The notes beneath the pieces were generated by a model that was not told where the DNA came from, did no database searches, and saw only the letters and a list, made by a program, of their open reading frames with translations. The translations under genes were made by a program, and so were the position numbers. This document shows, piece by piece, positions 22,793 through 32,365 of a stretch of DNA of 41,290 bases. Numbering within the stretch: position 1 is the stretch's first letter; every line of letters starts with the position of its first letter. The stretch spans positions 1 through 41,290 of the forward strand of contig CAWIHA010000030.1 of NCBI GenBank assembly GCA_963835855.1, given 5' to 3'. This DNA comes from CAWIHA01 sp963835855 (lineage in GTDB: Bacteria > Acidobacteriota > Terriglobia > Bryobacterales > Bryobacteraceae).

Positions 22793-24800
22793 ATCGGCGA
22801 GCCTTTTCAACGCGAACTCCAGCGCATTCGGGAGCGATTGCGAGGGGTGGAGGGGGCGGTCCCGCCCAGTGAGTTGCTGGCGCTGATCGCCGGGCTTGAG
22901 CGCCTCGCAATCGAGCTCGGCCGCGAACGCGAAGAATTACGGCGGGCGCTGAGGCACGTCGCCCAGAACCAGAGTAAGCTGGACGCCCGCCTGCTTCCCA
23001 TCGAGTACAGTTTCCTGTTCCGGAATCTGCGCGCGGCAGGCAGACTCCTCCATATCTGGAAGACCAAGGTGGGCCGCCGCCTGCTCGATTCTCCGCTGCA
23101 TCCCTTGTGCCTCAAGCTACGCGGGCGCGTTGAATCCGGCCAGGCGTATCAGCTCTGGCTCCGGCGCGAAAATGCGGCGCTGCCTTCCTTCGAGTGGCAC
23201 CGGGAGCGCGCCGCCCGGCTCGTGCGCCAGCCCTTGTTCAGCATCCTGATGCCGGTGTGCCGGCCTCAGCGGGAATGGCTGGAACAGGCCGTCCAATCGG
23301 TGCTGGACCAGTCCTACGTGCGCTGGGAATTGTGCGTTTGCGATGACGCGTCGGGCGATGACTGGGTCGCCGGCTATTTTTGCACCCGGAGCGAAGCGGA
23401 TCCTCGGATTCGGTTCATCCACTCACACGAACATGCTGGGATCTCGAACGCCTTGAATCGCGCCGGCGAGCTTGCCTCCGGCGAGTACTGCGCCTTCCTC
23501 GATCAAGACGACACGCTCTCGCCGTATGCGCTCCATTACGTCGCCGAGACGCTCGAGGAAGGCGATGTTGATCTTGTGTATTCCGACGAGGATGTTACCG
23601 ACGCCGCTGGCGTCCGCATACGGCCCGTGTTCAAGCCCGGCTGGTCTCCCGACTTGCTGAGCTGCTGCATGTACCTGGGGCATCTTCTGGTCGTGGCGCG
23701 GCCGGCATTGGAGCGCGTGGGCTGGTTGCGCAGCGAGTTTGATGGCAGCCAGGACTACGACCTCGCGCTGCGCATCACCGGCGGGCTCGCCCGCGTACGG
23801 CACGTCCCGCGCATCCTTTACCACTGGCGGCAGCATCCGGGTTCGACGTGCGGGAATCCGGCCGCAAAGCCGGCTGCACATGCGGCCGGGCGGCACGCCC
23901 TCGAGGAGGCGGTCGCGCAGCGCGGCTGGCAGGCTGCCGTTGAGGATGGCCCGTATCCCGGTAGATACGCTGTGCGGCGGAAATTGCCCTGCGAGCCCAA
24001 GGTGAGCATCGTCATTTGTTCGCGGAAACCCAGGCTGCTGCGCCGGTGCCTGCGCCACATCGAGAGCCAGAACTCTTACGCGCAACGCGAGATCGTCGTG
24101 GTGCGGCACCGCACCCGCAAGAACGGTTCGATCGATTCGCTGGCGGCCGCGTTTGGCTGCCGCGAGGTCTGCTACGACGGCCCATTCAATTTCGCCGAGA
24201 TGAACAACCGCGGCGCGCGTGCGGCGGCCGGCGAAATCCTGGTGTTCTTAAACGACGACATTGAACCGCTGGTCCCCGGCTGGCTGGCATCACTGGTCGC
24301 GCAGGCCGTGCGACCGGAAGTCGGTGCAGACCGGCGCCAAGCTGCTGTACCCTTCGGGCGCGTTGCAACACGCGGGAATCGCGCTCGGTATTATGGATGG
24401 GGCCGGGCATCTGCAGCGCGGCTGCTTCGAATCGCCCTATTGGAACTGGGGCGATACCATGCGAAATGTTAGCGCAGTAACCGGTGCCTGCCTCGCCATG
24501 CGGAGACAGGTGTTTGAGCAGCTTAACGGATTCGACGAGGCATTCCCGGTGAACTACAACGATGTTGACCTCTGTTTGCGCGCCCGCGAGGCCGGCTACG
24601 AAATCATTTACGAGCCCGCGGCCGTGCTGCGGCATCAGGAAGGCGCAACGCGGCCGCCAAGCAGCCGGTACACCCGGTACGAGGAGCGCGAGCGGCTGTA
24701 TCGCCGTTGGGGGATGATCCTCGAGACCGGCGATCCCTACTACAACCCCAATCTCACTAGGGAGCGTGAAGACGCCTCGCTCCGCCTTGAGGACATCTGA
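22793..24800 (+). CDS. Tandem-domain family 2 glycosyltransferase, frameshifted
   Basis: This cytosolic or membrane-associated sugar transferase belongs to cell-surface polysaccharide synthesis. An N-terminal coiled-coil segment precedes two GT-A domains. The first starts FSILMPVCRPQREWLEQA and contains DQDDT, YSDEDVTD and the FKPGWSPDLLS block. The second starts VSIVICSRKP and contains NFAEMNNRGA, LNDDIEPL and, after the shift, VTGACLAMRR and NYNDVDLCLR. A one-base insertion near 24330 breaks the frame: the first frame runs to 24472 with nonsense, while the second frame resumes at AKLLYPSGALQHAG. It is either a recent mutation or a sequence error. A perfect AGGAGG site (22782-22787) points to an unusual ATC start at 22793; the next standard start in frame is TTG 22838. 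Confidence 0.8.
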
Positions 24801-24801
24801 G

Positions 24802-25446
24802 TTGCGAAACGCGAACGAAGCGCTTACTGGCCTCGCCTTCGATCTCTATGAACGCTACAGTATATTGCCGGCGATTCGTGCGTTTTTTACACCCGCCGGC
24901 GCATGCCTCCGTGTGCTCGACGTAGGCGGCAATACACCTGTTCTTTGGGAGGGTTTCTCCTCGCTGGTCTCCGAGACGCTGCCGGACGCGCTCGCGGTGA
25001 CGGTAGACGTGAAGGCCGCCGGAGGTCTCACGAACTACGCTCAGGGTTCCGCCGCTCACCTGCCTTTCGGCGACGGCAGCTTTGACCTGGTCTGTTCGTT
25101 TGATATGCTCGAGCACCTTCCGCGGCAAGACCGCGCAGCCGCGCTCGAGGAGATGCTGCGGGTCACGCGGGATGGCCTCTCGATCTGCTTCCCGTTCGAT
25201 TCCGCCGCCAATCGCCGCGCGGAAAAGATGCTGGGCGACTTCATCGAGCTATACCTGCCCGATTCGCTTCCGCAACTCGATGAGCACCGGCAATTCGGCT
25301 TGCCCGACCGCGATGAGATCCGCGCATGCCTGGCCTCGGCACAGTACCCTGTAGTCTCGTTCGGGCACGGCAACACCAACGTTCTGGCTGCTCATGATGC
25401 TGACTTATCACTCGCTGCGGGCCTCTGGGGACGACACGCTCGTTGA
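24802..25446 (+). CDS. SAM-dependent methyltransferase, probably the N-terminal part of a methyltransferase-glycosyltransferase protein
   Basis: This is a class I methyltransferase: LRVLDVGGNTPVLWEG is the SAM-binding motif I, GSAAHLPFGDGSFDLVCSFDMLEHLP covers motifs II-III and the post-motif, followed by CFPFDSAANRRAE. TTG 24802 overlaps the upstream stop as TGAGTTG, implying translational coupling to the glycosyltransferase before it. After GHGNTN (near 25380) the frame probably shifts: the alternative frame continues FWLLMMLTYHSL, the hydrophobic ending usual for this subfamily, straight into the next gene. Removing one base would fuse the two into a single protein of more than 1,000 residues. 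Likely role: methylating a sugar of the surface glycan made by its neighbours. Confidence 0.75.
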   Translation: MRNANEALTGLAFDLYERYSILPAIRAFFTPAGACLRVLDVGGNTPVLWEGFSSLVSETLPDALAVTVDVKAAGGLTNYAQGSAAHLPFGDGSFDLVCSFDMLEHLPRQDRAAALEEMLRVTRDGLSICFPFDSAANRRAEKMLGDFIELYLPDSLPQLDEHRQFGLPDRDEIRACLASAQYPVVSFGHGNTNVLAAHDADLSLAAGLWGRHAR

Positions 25447-28064
25447 GGATCTGAACCGCCGGTTCAATGCGACTCGGGCCGCGCGCGACTGGGACGAGCC
25501 GGCGTACCGGACTTGCTTCCTGCTTTCGAAGACAAGAACGCAAGCGGAACTGGAGGAACTGGCGGCTTCCCTGCGCGGGCAGCCACCCCAATCCGTTCAG
25601 GCGGATTCCATCTTGCCGCTCTGCCAGCTCTGGTTGCAGATCACGCATCACGGCCGGGTTGTGCTGGACAAGGATCGGCACATCCGCAACCTGGAGTCGG
25701 CGCTCGCTTCCGCGGATCAAGATCGCCGCGTGCTTGAAGCGCTAAGGCTCGAGGTGGTGGAGCTGAAGCGCCTGGTGAAGGACAGCACAGCTGTCTTCGA
25801 GGCGTTGCCGAAGGACGCCGCAGCAAGCCGCCAAGTCCTTCGTGACGCCGCCGCTGCCATGAATGCCAGCCTCGAGCGGGCACGGTCCGATATGGAAAGA
25901 ACCGACCTGCGGCTCGCAGACTTGGCGCGGGTGGCTGACAGCGCTTCACGCCACGTTTCGGAAGTCCTGAACAGCCGTATCTGGCGCAGCTTGCAAGCAG
26001 TGGGAAAAGTCGCGCTGAAGCTCGGGCAGATCTACCAGCGCAAGAACGAGTTGCAGTTGATCTGTGACGAACCGTCTGCGGAAGATGTTACGCAGAGGAG
26101 CGGCACGATCGTTGTTCGCGGCTGGGCACTCGCGCCTTCCGGTATCGGGCGAGTCGAAGTCCAGGTGGATGATGGCCCGCTTGGACTCGCTCAGTTGGGC
26201 GAGTCTCGCCCTGATGTTGCCAAAGCGTTTCCGAAAATCACGGGGGCGTCGCGACCGGGCTATCACTTCGCGCTCGACTCGACGCCACTCGCAAACGGCG
26301 TGCATACCATCCGGGTGCGCGCGACCAGCGGTGCCGGCGCGGTGCGGACGGTGCACCGTCAGATCGTGATAGACCACGACAAAGCGTTTGCATCAGGCTA
26401 CGATCGTTGGATCGCCGAATTCGAGCGGCCGGAAGAGGCCGCAATCCGGCTGAAACTGGCTGGGCTTTCATTGGGGCCGCTGATCAGCGTGATGATGCCA
26501 GTTTTCCGAACGGACGCCACCTTGCTTGCGCGCGCGGTCGCCTCAGTGCTCGCACAGAGCTTTCCGAATTGGGAGCTGTGTGTCGCGGACGATCACTCCG
26601 AATCCGCTGCGCTGGCGGCGATTCTCGAACGGCACGCCGCGCGGGAACCGCGCATCAAGGTGACGGCGCTTCCGGCGCACGGTGGCATTTCCGCGGCGTC
26701 GAATGCTGCGCTTGCGCTCGCGGCCGGCGAGTACGTCGCACTGCTCGATCACGATGACGAGTTGGCGCCGGATGCCCTTCTCGGCGTCGCGGCGGCGATT
26801 GGCCGGGCGCCGGACGCGGACGTGCTGTACTCGGACGAGGATAAGATCGACTCGGAGGGCCGCCGCTTCGATCCGTTTTTCAAGCCCGACTGGTCTCCCG
26901 ATCTGCTGCTTTCGGAAAACTATGTCTGCCACCTGCTGGTAGCGCGCCGTGAGCTCGTCTCACAGGCGGGCGGGTTCCGCAGTGAGTACGACGGCAGCCA
27001 GGATTACGATCTCGTCCTGCGGCTCGCACAAAGGGCCAGGCGCATCGTTCACATTCCCTCGGTCCTGTACCATTGGCGCACCGCCGCCTCTTCCACCGCG
27101 CTGGCTTCAGGCCGGAAACCACACTCGAACGATGCCGCGCGCCGCGCGATCGAAGACCACCTGAAAGCCGTGGGAGTTGCCGCGCGCGTGGAGCAGGGTT
27201 GCGCACCGGGCCGGTTCCGCGTGCATTATGCCATCGCGGAAAACACTCCGGTCAGCATCCTGATTCCTTCGGGTGGCAATCTGGATGCGCTCCGCAAGAA
27301 CCTGAAGAGTCTGGCGGACAAAACGGATTACAATCCGTACGAAATCGTCGTAATCGATAACTCGAAGGGGAATAACATCGAGCGGTTTGTACGCCAGTCC
27401 AAGCACAGGAAACCGGTGCGTTACCTCGATTTTCGCGGCGAGCCGTTCAACTACTCCAAGCTGAACAATGCCGCCGCGCGCCAGTCGAACTCGCCCTTGC
27501 TGTTATTCCTGAACGACGACACGGAAGTGATCGCACCTGGTTGGCTGACCGCCATGGTTGAGCTCGCGGTACGACCCGAAGTCGGCGCCGTCGGAGCAAA
27601 GCTGTTGTACCCGAATGGCCGCATCCAGCACGCTGGCGTCATTATGGGCGTATTTGCGAACTGTGGACACGCCTTCAAGGGCCTCGACGGACAGGCGCAG
27701 CACTATTTTGATTTTCCGGACGTGATTCGCGACGTGAGCGCAGTGACGGGCGCCTGCCTTATGACCCGGAGGGAACGTCTTCTGGGAGGCCGGCGGCTTT
27801 GATGAAACGCAGCTCGCGGTCGCGTTCAACGATATTGACCTTTGCTTGAAGATCGGCAGCCGCGGGTACTGGATCCTTTATACGCCTTATGCGCTCCTGT
27901 ATCACCACGAGGCGCTGTCCAAGACCGCGCGGGACATCATGCCTCACCCGGCCGAGGTGGCTGTGATGCAGAGCCGCTGGGGAGATATCATTGCCGCAGA
28001 TCCGTTCTATAGTCCCAACCTGACCCGCGCGGCGGAAGATTACTCCTGCCGCCGTACGAGCTGA
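25394..28064 (+). CDS. Tandem-domain family 2 glycosyltransferase with coiled-coil N-terminus, frameshifted near its end
   Basis: After an N-terminal helical region with a coiled coil (roughly residues 90-220, DKDRHIRNLESALAS onwards), a small beta domain (TIVVRGWALAPSGIGRVEV, residues about 235-320) precedes two GT-A domains. Domain 1: LISVMMPVFRTDATLL, LLDHDDELAP, YSDEDKIDSEGR, FKPDWSPDLLLSENYVCHLL. Domain 2: VSILIPSGGN, IVVIDNSKGNN, FNYSKLNNAAA, LNDDTEVIAPGWL, KLLYPNGRIQHAGVIMG. Near 27776 an extra base derails the frame (stop at 27802). The second frame continues FNDIDLCLKIGSRGYWI to the stop at 28062-28064. This type of protein assembles O-antigen-like or rhamnan glycans. The first 15-20 codons probably belong to the preceding methyltransferase reading. 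Confidence 0.8.
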
Positions 28065-29173
28065 TACGCCCAGGGCGAGCCGTCACTTCCCACGACCTTT
28101 TCAAAGAACCGCAGCGACTTCTTCGCCGTCGTTTCCCAGCGGAATTCTTGGGCGCGCCGGCGGCCGTTCTCACCGAGATCGCAGCGCAGCGCAGGCGACC
28201 TAAGCAGCTTCTCCATCGCCGAGCGGATTTCTACGACGCTGCGCGGGTCAACCAGCAGCGCCGCTGTAGCCGCGATTTCAGACAGCGACGATACGTTCGA
28301 GGTGACCACCGGCACACCCGCCGCCATCGCCTGGGCAACCGGAAATCCAAAACCTTCGTAGAGGGATGGATACGCGAACACCGCCGCTCCGGCGTTGATG
28401 CCCGGCAGGTCGCTTTCCGGAACGTAGCCGAGGTAGCGTATGCCCGGGCCGCCGAGCTTCGCGAGGGTCGACCGCTTCGCCCACCCTCTTGGACCCACCA
28501 CGACCAGCTCGAACTCGTCCCGGGTGGACGCACTGAGGCTGCCGTATGCATCCAGCAGCGCATCCACGTTCTTCCGTGGCTCGATCGTGCCGACGAACAG
28601 CACGTACGGCCGCGATAGCTTATATTTCCGGCGCGCGGTCTCTGGCGTTGCCTCGAAAAAGGCATCTGCGACTCCCGGGTATATCACCTCGACCAGTCCG
28701 GGCGGCAGCCCGAGGATGTTGATTGCGTCCTGGCGCGTGCTTTCCGAAATCGCCATCAGGCCATCCGCATGCGCCAACACCTGCTCGCCGAAGCGCCGTC
28801 CCACCCTCACGTTGGCCGGGGAGTGCAGTTCCGGCATGAGCCAGCAGGTCATGTCGTAAATCGTTGCGGTCAGTCTGGTGTTTCGTGGCGGGTTGAGACA
28901 CTGGTGGGATGCATGGAACACGTCCGCACCACGGCACGACCAGCGCAGCCGCGAGCCGTTGAGCAAATGCAGGCGCGCCAGTCCTCCTAGCGTGGCCAGG
29001 GGCCCTGCGAGCGATTGCTCGTGATCCAGTTTTTCCAACGGAATCCCGATCGGAAAAGTCGAAATCGAGTGATCGCCCGCCACCCGCCGCAGGTGCGAGA
29101 TCCAATGGTAAACGTAATTCTTGACTCCAGCGCTCCGCAGCAGTAACGGCGTGGCGTCAACCAAAATGTGCAT
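28040..29173 (-). CDS. Family 4 glycosyltransferase
   Basis: This 377-residue GT-B fold enzyme (mannosyl-/glucosyltransferase type) begins MHILVDATPLLLRSAGVKNYV, with the N-terminal acceptor domain. The donor domain shows YVLFVGTIEPRKNVDALLDAY, LVVVGPRGW and YPSLYEGFGFPVAQAMAAG. In the usual EX7E motif the second Glu is Gln (EGFGFPVAQ), a variation worth noting because that position contacts the donor sugar. The start at 29173 is chosen over an upstream open extension that is antisense-like and overlaps the previous gene. The first 17 bases overlap the end of the ArnT-like gene, so the two are translationally coupled. Its 3' end overlaps the frameshifted tail of the convergent GT2 gene by 25 bases. 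Confidence 0.88.
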   Translation of the reverse strand: MHILVDATPLLLRSAGVKNYVYHWISHLRRVAGDHSISTFPIGIPLEKLDHEQSLAGPLATLGGLARLHLLNGSRLRWSCRGADVFHASHQCLNPPRNTRLTATIYDMTCWLMPELHSPANVRVGRRFGEQVLAHADGLMAISESTRQDAINILGLPPGLVEVIYPGVADAFFEATPETARRKYKLSRPYVLFVGTIEPRKNVDALLDAYGSLSASTRDEFELVVVGPRGWAKRSTLAKLGGPGIRYLGYVPESDLPGINAGAAVFAYPSLYEGFGFPVAQAMAAGVPVVTSNVSSLSEIAATAALLVDPRSVVEIRSAMEKLLRSPALRCDLGENGRRRAQEFRWETTAKKSLRFFEKVVGSDGSPWAYQLVRRQE

Positions 29174-31049
29174 GAGCAACCAAGACCGGCGCCTGGTTCG
29201 AGAGCAGGAATTTGCCCCCGCTTTCGGCGACAACATAGAGGCTGTGCTGCCCGAGGACTTTCTCGATCCGCGGCAGCTCTGAGCCATCCGCGGCCAGGTA
29301 ATACCGCACCGGGCTGAACCAGAGCCGTGGAAGGTCGGCGTCGTTTATAAAGACCTCCGGCGCCCCCGGAGCGTACGAGCCATATTCGAGATTGTTGACG
29401 CGGGCGTCCAGCAGCAGCGCGTCGCGATTTGTGTAAAAGAAAATCGACGAGAAGTCGTAATATCCCCTGTCGACGATCAGCCTCCCTTCCGGCGCGCGAT
29501 TCAATGCCTCGGCCAGAGGCCGTGACGACATATAGGGATCGAAAGCCACAAGCGCCAGGCGTGCGGCGTGGAAGAACAGCACCATCATGATCGCCAATGC
29601 GTAGTAGGCGCGCTCGCTACGGAGGCGCCACGCCCCTATGGCACCCCCCAAAAACGCGAGCGCGGCTAGCGCGAGCGGCGCGCGCAGATACGCAAAAGCG
29701 CGAAGAGTCAGGTCCGTCAGATGCCCCAAGGAGAGCGTATATAGGTCCGGGTTTTGCGTCAGCGCCGCCGAGATGTCGCCCGGAGCAGCGATGCCCCGAA
29801 CGGCAATCAAAATGCCGGCGGTGACAACGAACGCGGCCGCGGCAAAAATGGACGCAACTTTCGTCCCGATGCGAATCGAGCGCGTTTCCCTCGTCATGGT
29901 GCCCCCCAGCAGCAGCGCCAGAGCCGGGTAGATCGGCATCGAGTAATACTCTTGCGTCGTTGAGAACGAGAAGAACAGAAGCACGAAGCCGATCCAGCAA
30001 AGGGCCAGCAGCCGCGTGCGGCCGGCGCGATCCACCGGCTTGTACCCAAGACGCGCCAGCGCCGGGAAATACACGCTCCACGGGAACAGCCAGAGGAGAT
30101 GGTACAGCCAGAAATACAGGCGCGGCACGGTGTTGTAGTCGTGCGGGTAACGCATGTTCAGGAACCGCAGCACGTGCTCGTTGATGAAATAGAACCAGAA
30201 GAAGCCCCGATACTGGCCAGGCTCCGCGTGCAGCGTGAAATCCAGATACGGTGGGTTGCGCAGCGTCGCGAGCACGTGCCACGGCGCGGCGATCACAAGG
30301 AAAATCAGAAAGCTCAAAATGGGATGCAGCCTCCGCCACACGCGGGCGGAAAAAACCTGGCGCGTGAAGACCAGGTAGAAGAAGCCGGCGCCGCATGGGA
30401 ACACAAGACCGATCAAGCCCTTCAACAGCACACCGGCAGCCAGACTGGCCGCCAGCGAACACGCCCAGAGCCGTGGATGCCGCTCCTCTTCATCGAGTGC
30501 GCGAAGGAAGCTCCAGAGGGAGAGCGCGATCGCGAGCGTCAGGATGACATCGGCGATCAGGACCCGTGTGAACAAGAACAGGCCCGCGCACGTGGCGAGC
30601 GCCAGCGCGGCGTACAACCCGGCTTTCGGCGAGAAGGCCCACGCGCCGAAACGGAATATGATCCAGCACAGCAGGATCGCCCCGAGCGCGATCGGGATAC
30701 GCGCCGCCCAATCGTGCGCGCCGAAGATCAGGAACGAAGTGGCGATCATCCAGTACTTCGCGGGCGGCTTCTCGAGGTAAGTCACGCCGTCCAGGCGCGC
30801 AGTGACCCAATCGCCGGACTGAACCATGTGGCGCGCAATCTGCGCTTGCGCAGCGTCCACGTCGTCCATCAGTGAAGGGGGGCTGATGATGCAGGCGAGA
30901 AAAATGGCCGCGGCGAACGCGAGAACGGTCAGCTCATATCGCCGATGAGAGCCGACTGACTTTCCGGAAACCCCGCGGGCAATTACACACTCTGTATGTT
31001 CCATCGCCTCGTCCCGAGGAACAGGGTCAGCAAACCCCATAGGTGACAT
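29157..31049 (-). CDS. ArnT/PMT-like membrane glycosyltransferase
   Basis: This 630-residue integral membrane protein has about 11-12 hydrophobic segments in its first 480 residues and a soluble C-terminal domain. The first periplasmic loop holds MDDVDAAQAQIARHM, the Asp-containing catalytic motif of dolichyl-phosphate-mannose/undecaprenyl-phosphate sugar transferases, followed by YLEKPPAKYW, typical of the ArnT (GT83) branch. Such enzymes move a sugar from a polyprenyl-phosphate carrier to lipid A, glycan or protein on the periplasmic side. The dolichyl-phosphate-glucose-synthase-like GT2 at 33967 could supply the lipid-linked donor. It may start at a later Met (31004). It is coupled to the GT4 gene. 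Confidence 0.88.
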   Translation of the reverse strand: MSPMGFADPVPRDEAMEHTECVIARGVSGKSVGSHRRYELTVLAFAAAIFLACIISPPSLMDDVDAAQAQIARHMVQSGDWVTARLDGVTYLEKPPAKYWMIATSFLIFGAHDWAARIPIALGAILLCWIIFRFGAWAFSPKAGLYAALALATCAGLFLFTRVLIADVILTLAIALSLWSFLRALDEEERHPRLWACSLAASLAAGVLLKGLIGLVFPCGAGFFYLVFTRQVFSARVWRRLHPILSFLIFLVIAAPWHVLATLRNPPYLDFTLHAEPGQYRGFFWFYFINEHVLRFLNMRYPHDYNTVPRLYFWLYHLLWLFPWSVYFPALARLGYKPVDRAGRTRLLALCWIGFVLLFFSFSTTQEYYSMPIYPALALLLGGTMTRETRSIRIGTKVASIFAAAAFVVTAGILIAVRGIAAPGDISAALTQNPDLYTLSLGHLTDLTLRAFAYLRAPLALAALAFLGGAIGAWRLRSERAYYALAIMMVLFFHAARLALVAFDPYMSSRPLAEALNRAPEGRLIVDRGYYDFSSIFFYTNRDALLLDARVNNLEYGSYAPGAPEVFINDADLPRLWFSPVRYYLAADGSELPRIEKVLGQHSLYVVAESGGKFLLSNQAPVLVAHAHFG

Positions 31050-31111
31050 TCGAGATTAACACGCTCACGCGTTGACGAACCACTTGCGCCGTGCCGGCCG
31101 CAACAGTTCCA

Positions 31112-32365
31112 CTACTCATATCGCAGCGCTTCGGCGGGCGCGATGCGGGCGGCGTTGCGCGCCGGGTACAGCGTGGCGAGGAAGCTGATCACAATCGCCA
31201 TCGCCGCGATCCAGACGCTGTCGATCCAGCGTGGATTGAACGGCACGTAGCTGAGCGAGTACACCTCCTCGTCCAAGCGAATCCAGCGATATGTCTCCGC
31301 AAGGAAGCAGAGCACGTGCCCGGCAACCAGGCCGATTGCGGCGCCGACGACGCCGATCAGCACGCCCTGGAACATGAAGATGCGGCGGATCTGCGCGGTC
31401 TTCGCGCCCATCGAGACCAGGATGGCGATGTCGCGGTTTTTCTCCATGACCATCATGATCAGCGTGATCAGGATATTCAGCGCCGCCACGAGCACGATCA
31501 GTCCGATGGTGACCACCGTGACCGCCTTCTCCATCGTCAGCGCATTCAGGATGTGGCGGTTCTGCTCCATCCAGGTGGTTGCTCCGAGCTTCGGCCCCAC
31601 CACCCGGTCCGCCTGGCGTGCGACCTCGGGCGCCTTGTAAATATCGTCCAGCTTCAACTCGATGCTGTTGACAACGTCGTCTACGGAGAGCAGCCGTTGC
31701 GCGGCGGCAAGTGACGTGAATACCCAGACCGAGTCGATTTCATAGAACCCGGACTCGAAAATTCCGACCACGCGGAACCGCTGCGAACGCGGCCGCGGCC
31801 CGAAGGGCGTCATCTCTCCCTGCGGGCTGATGACATTCGCCAAATCGTTCATCTTCAGCGCGAGGCCCTGGGCCAGCTTCGCGCCGAGGATGATGCCGGG
31901 GAAGCCTGTGTCCACGTTGAGATTGGCGAGCGAACCGGCTTTGAGATGGCACAGCATGTCGCTCGTATCGAGCTCGGCCTCCGTCTGAACGCCTTTCAGC
32001 ACAGCGCCGTCGGACTGCGTGGGGCTGTAGATATACACCTGCCCGTAAAGGGTCGGCGCGGCGCCGGCAACATGCGGCAGTTTCTTGAGCTTCCTAATCA
32101 GCTCGCGCCAGTTCTGAATGCCGTAACCCGGCTCCTTCTCCATGATATTGACGTGCGCGTAGGCACCGAGGAGGCTTCGCTGGAGCGTGTTGCGGAACCC
32201 ATTGTTGATGGCGAGCGCCACCACGAGCGCCATCACGCCGGCAGCGACGCCGAGGACGGAAATCACGGTGATCAGCGAGATGACCGCCTGTTTGCGCTTC
32301 GCCTTCAGGTAGCGCTGCGCGACGAAGAATTCGAAATGAGCTTTCACGGTATTAACTGCGCTCAC
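31112..32365 (-). CDS. LolC/LolE-type lipoprotein-releasing ABC transporter permease
   Basis: This 417-residue inner-membrane protein has the LolC/E layout: one N-terminal membrane segment (ISLITVISVLGVAAGVMALV), a large periplasmic domain (about 60-280), and three C-terminal segments of the FtsX/MacB_PCD type. The start matches the family (FEFFVAQRYLKAKRKQA). It would work with a LolD-like ATPase to extract lipoproteins from the inner membrane; no LolD gene is next to it. The reading begins with GTG 32365, overlapping lysS by 14 bases; GTG 32347, four bases after the lysS stop, is equally plausible and better matches relatives. Either way it is translationally coupled to lysS. Confidence 0.88.
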   Translation of the reverse strand: MSAVNTVKAHFEFFVAQRYLKAKRKQAVISLITVISVLGVAAGVMALVVALAINNGFRNTLQRSLLGAYAHVNIMEKEPGYGIQNWRELIRKLKKLPHVAGAAPTLYGQVYIYSPTQSDGAVLKGVQTEAELDTSDMLCHLKAGSLANLNVDTGFPGIILGAKLAQGLALKMNDLANVISPQGEMTPFGPRPRSQRFRVVGIFESGFYEIDSVWVFTSLAAAQRLLSVDDVVNSIELKLDDIYKAPEVARQADRVVGPKLGATTWMEQNRHILNALTMEKAVTVVTIGLIVLVAALNILITLIMMVMEKNRDIAILVSMGAKTAQIRRIFMFQGVLIGVVGAAIGLVAGHVLCFLAETYRWIRLDEEVYSLSYVPFNPRWIDSVWIAAMAIVISFLATLYPARNAARIAPAEALRYE

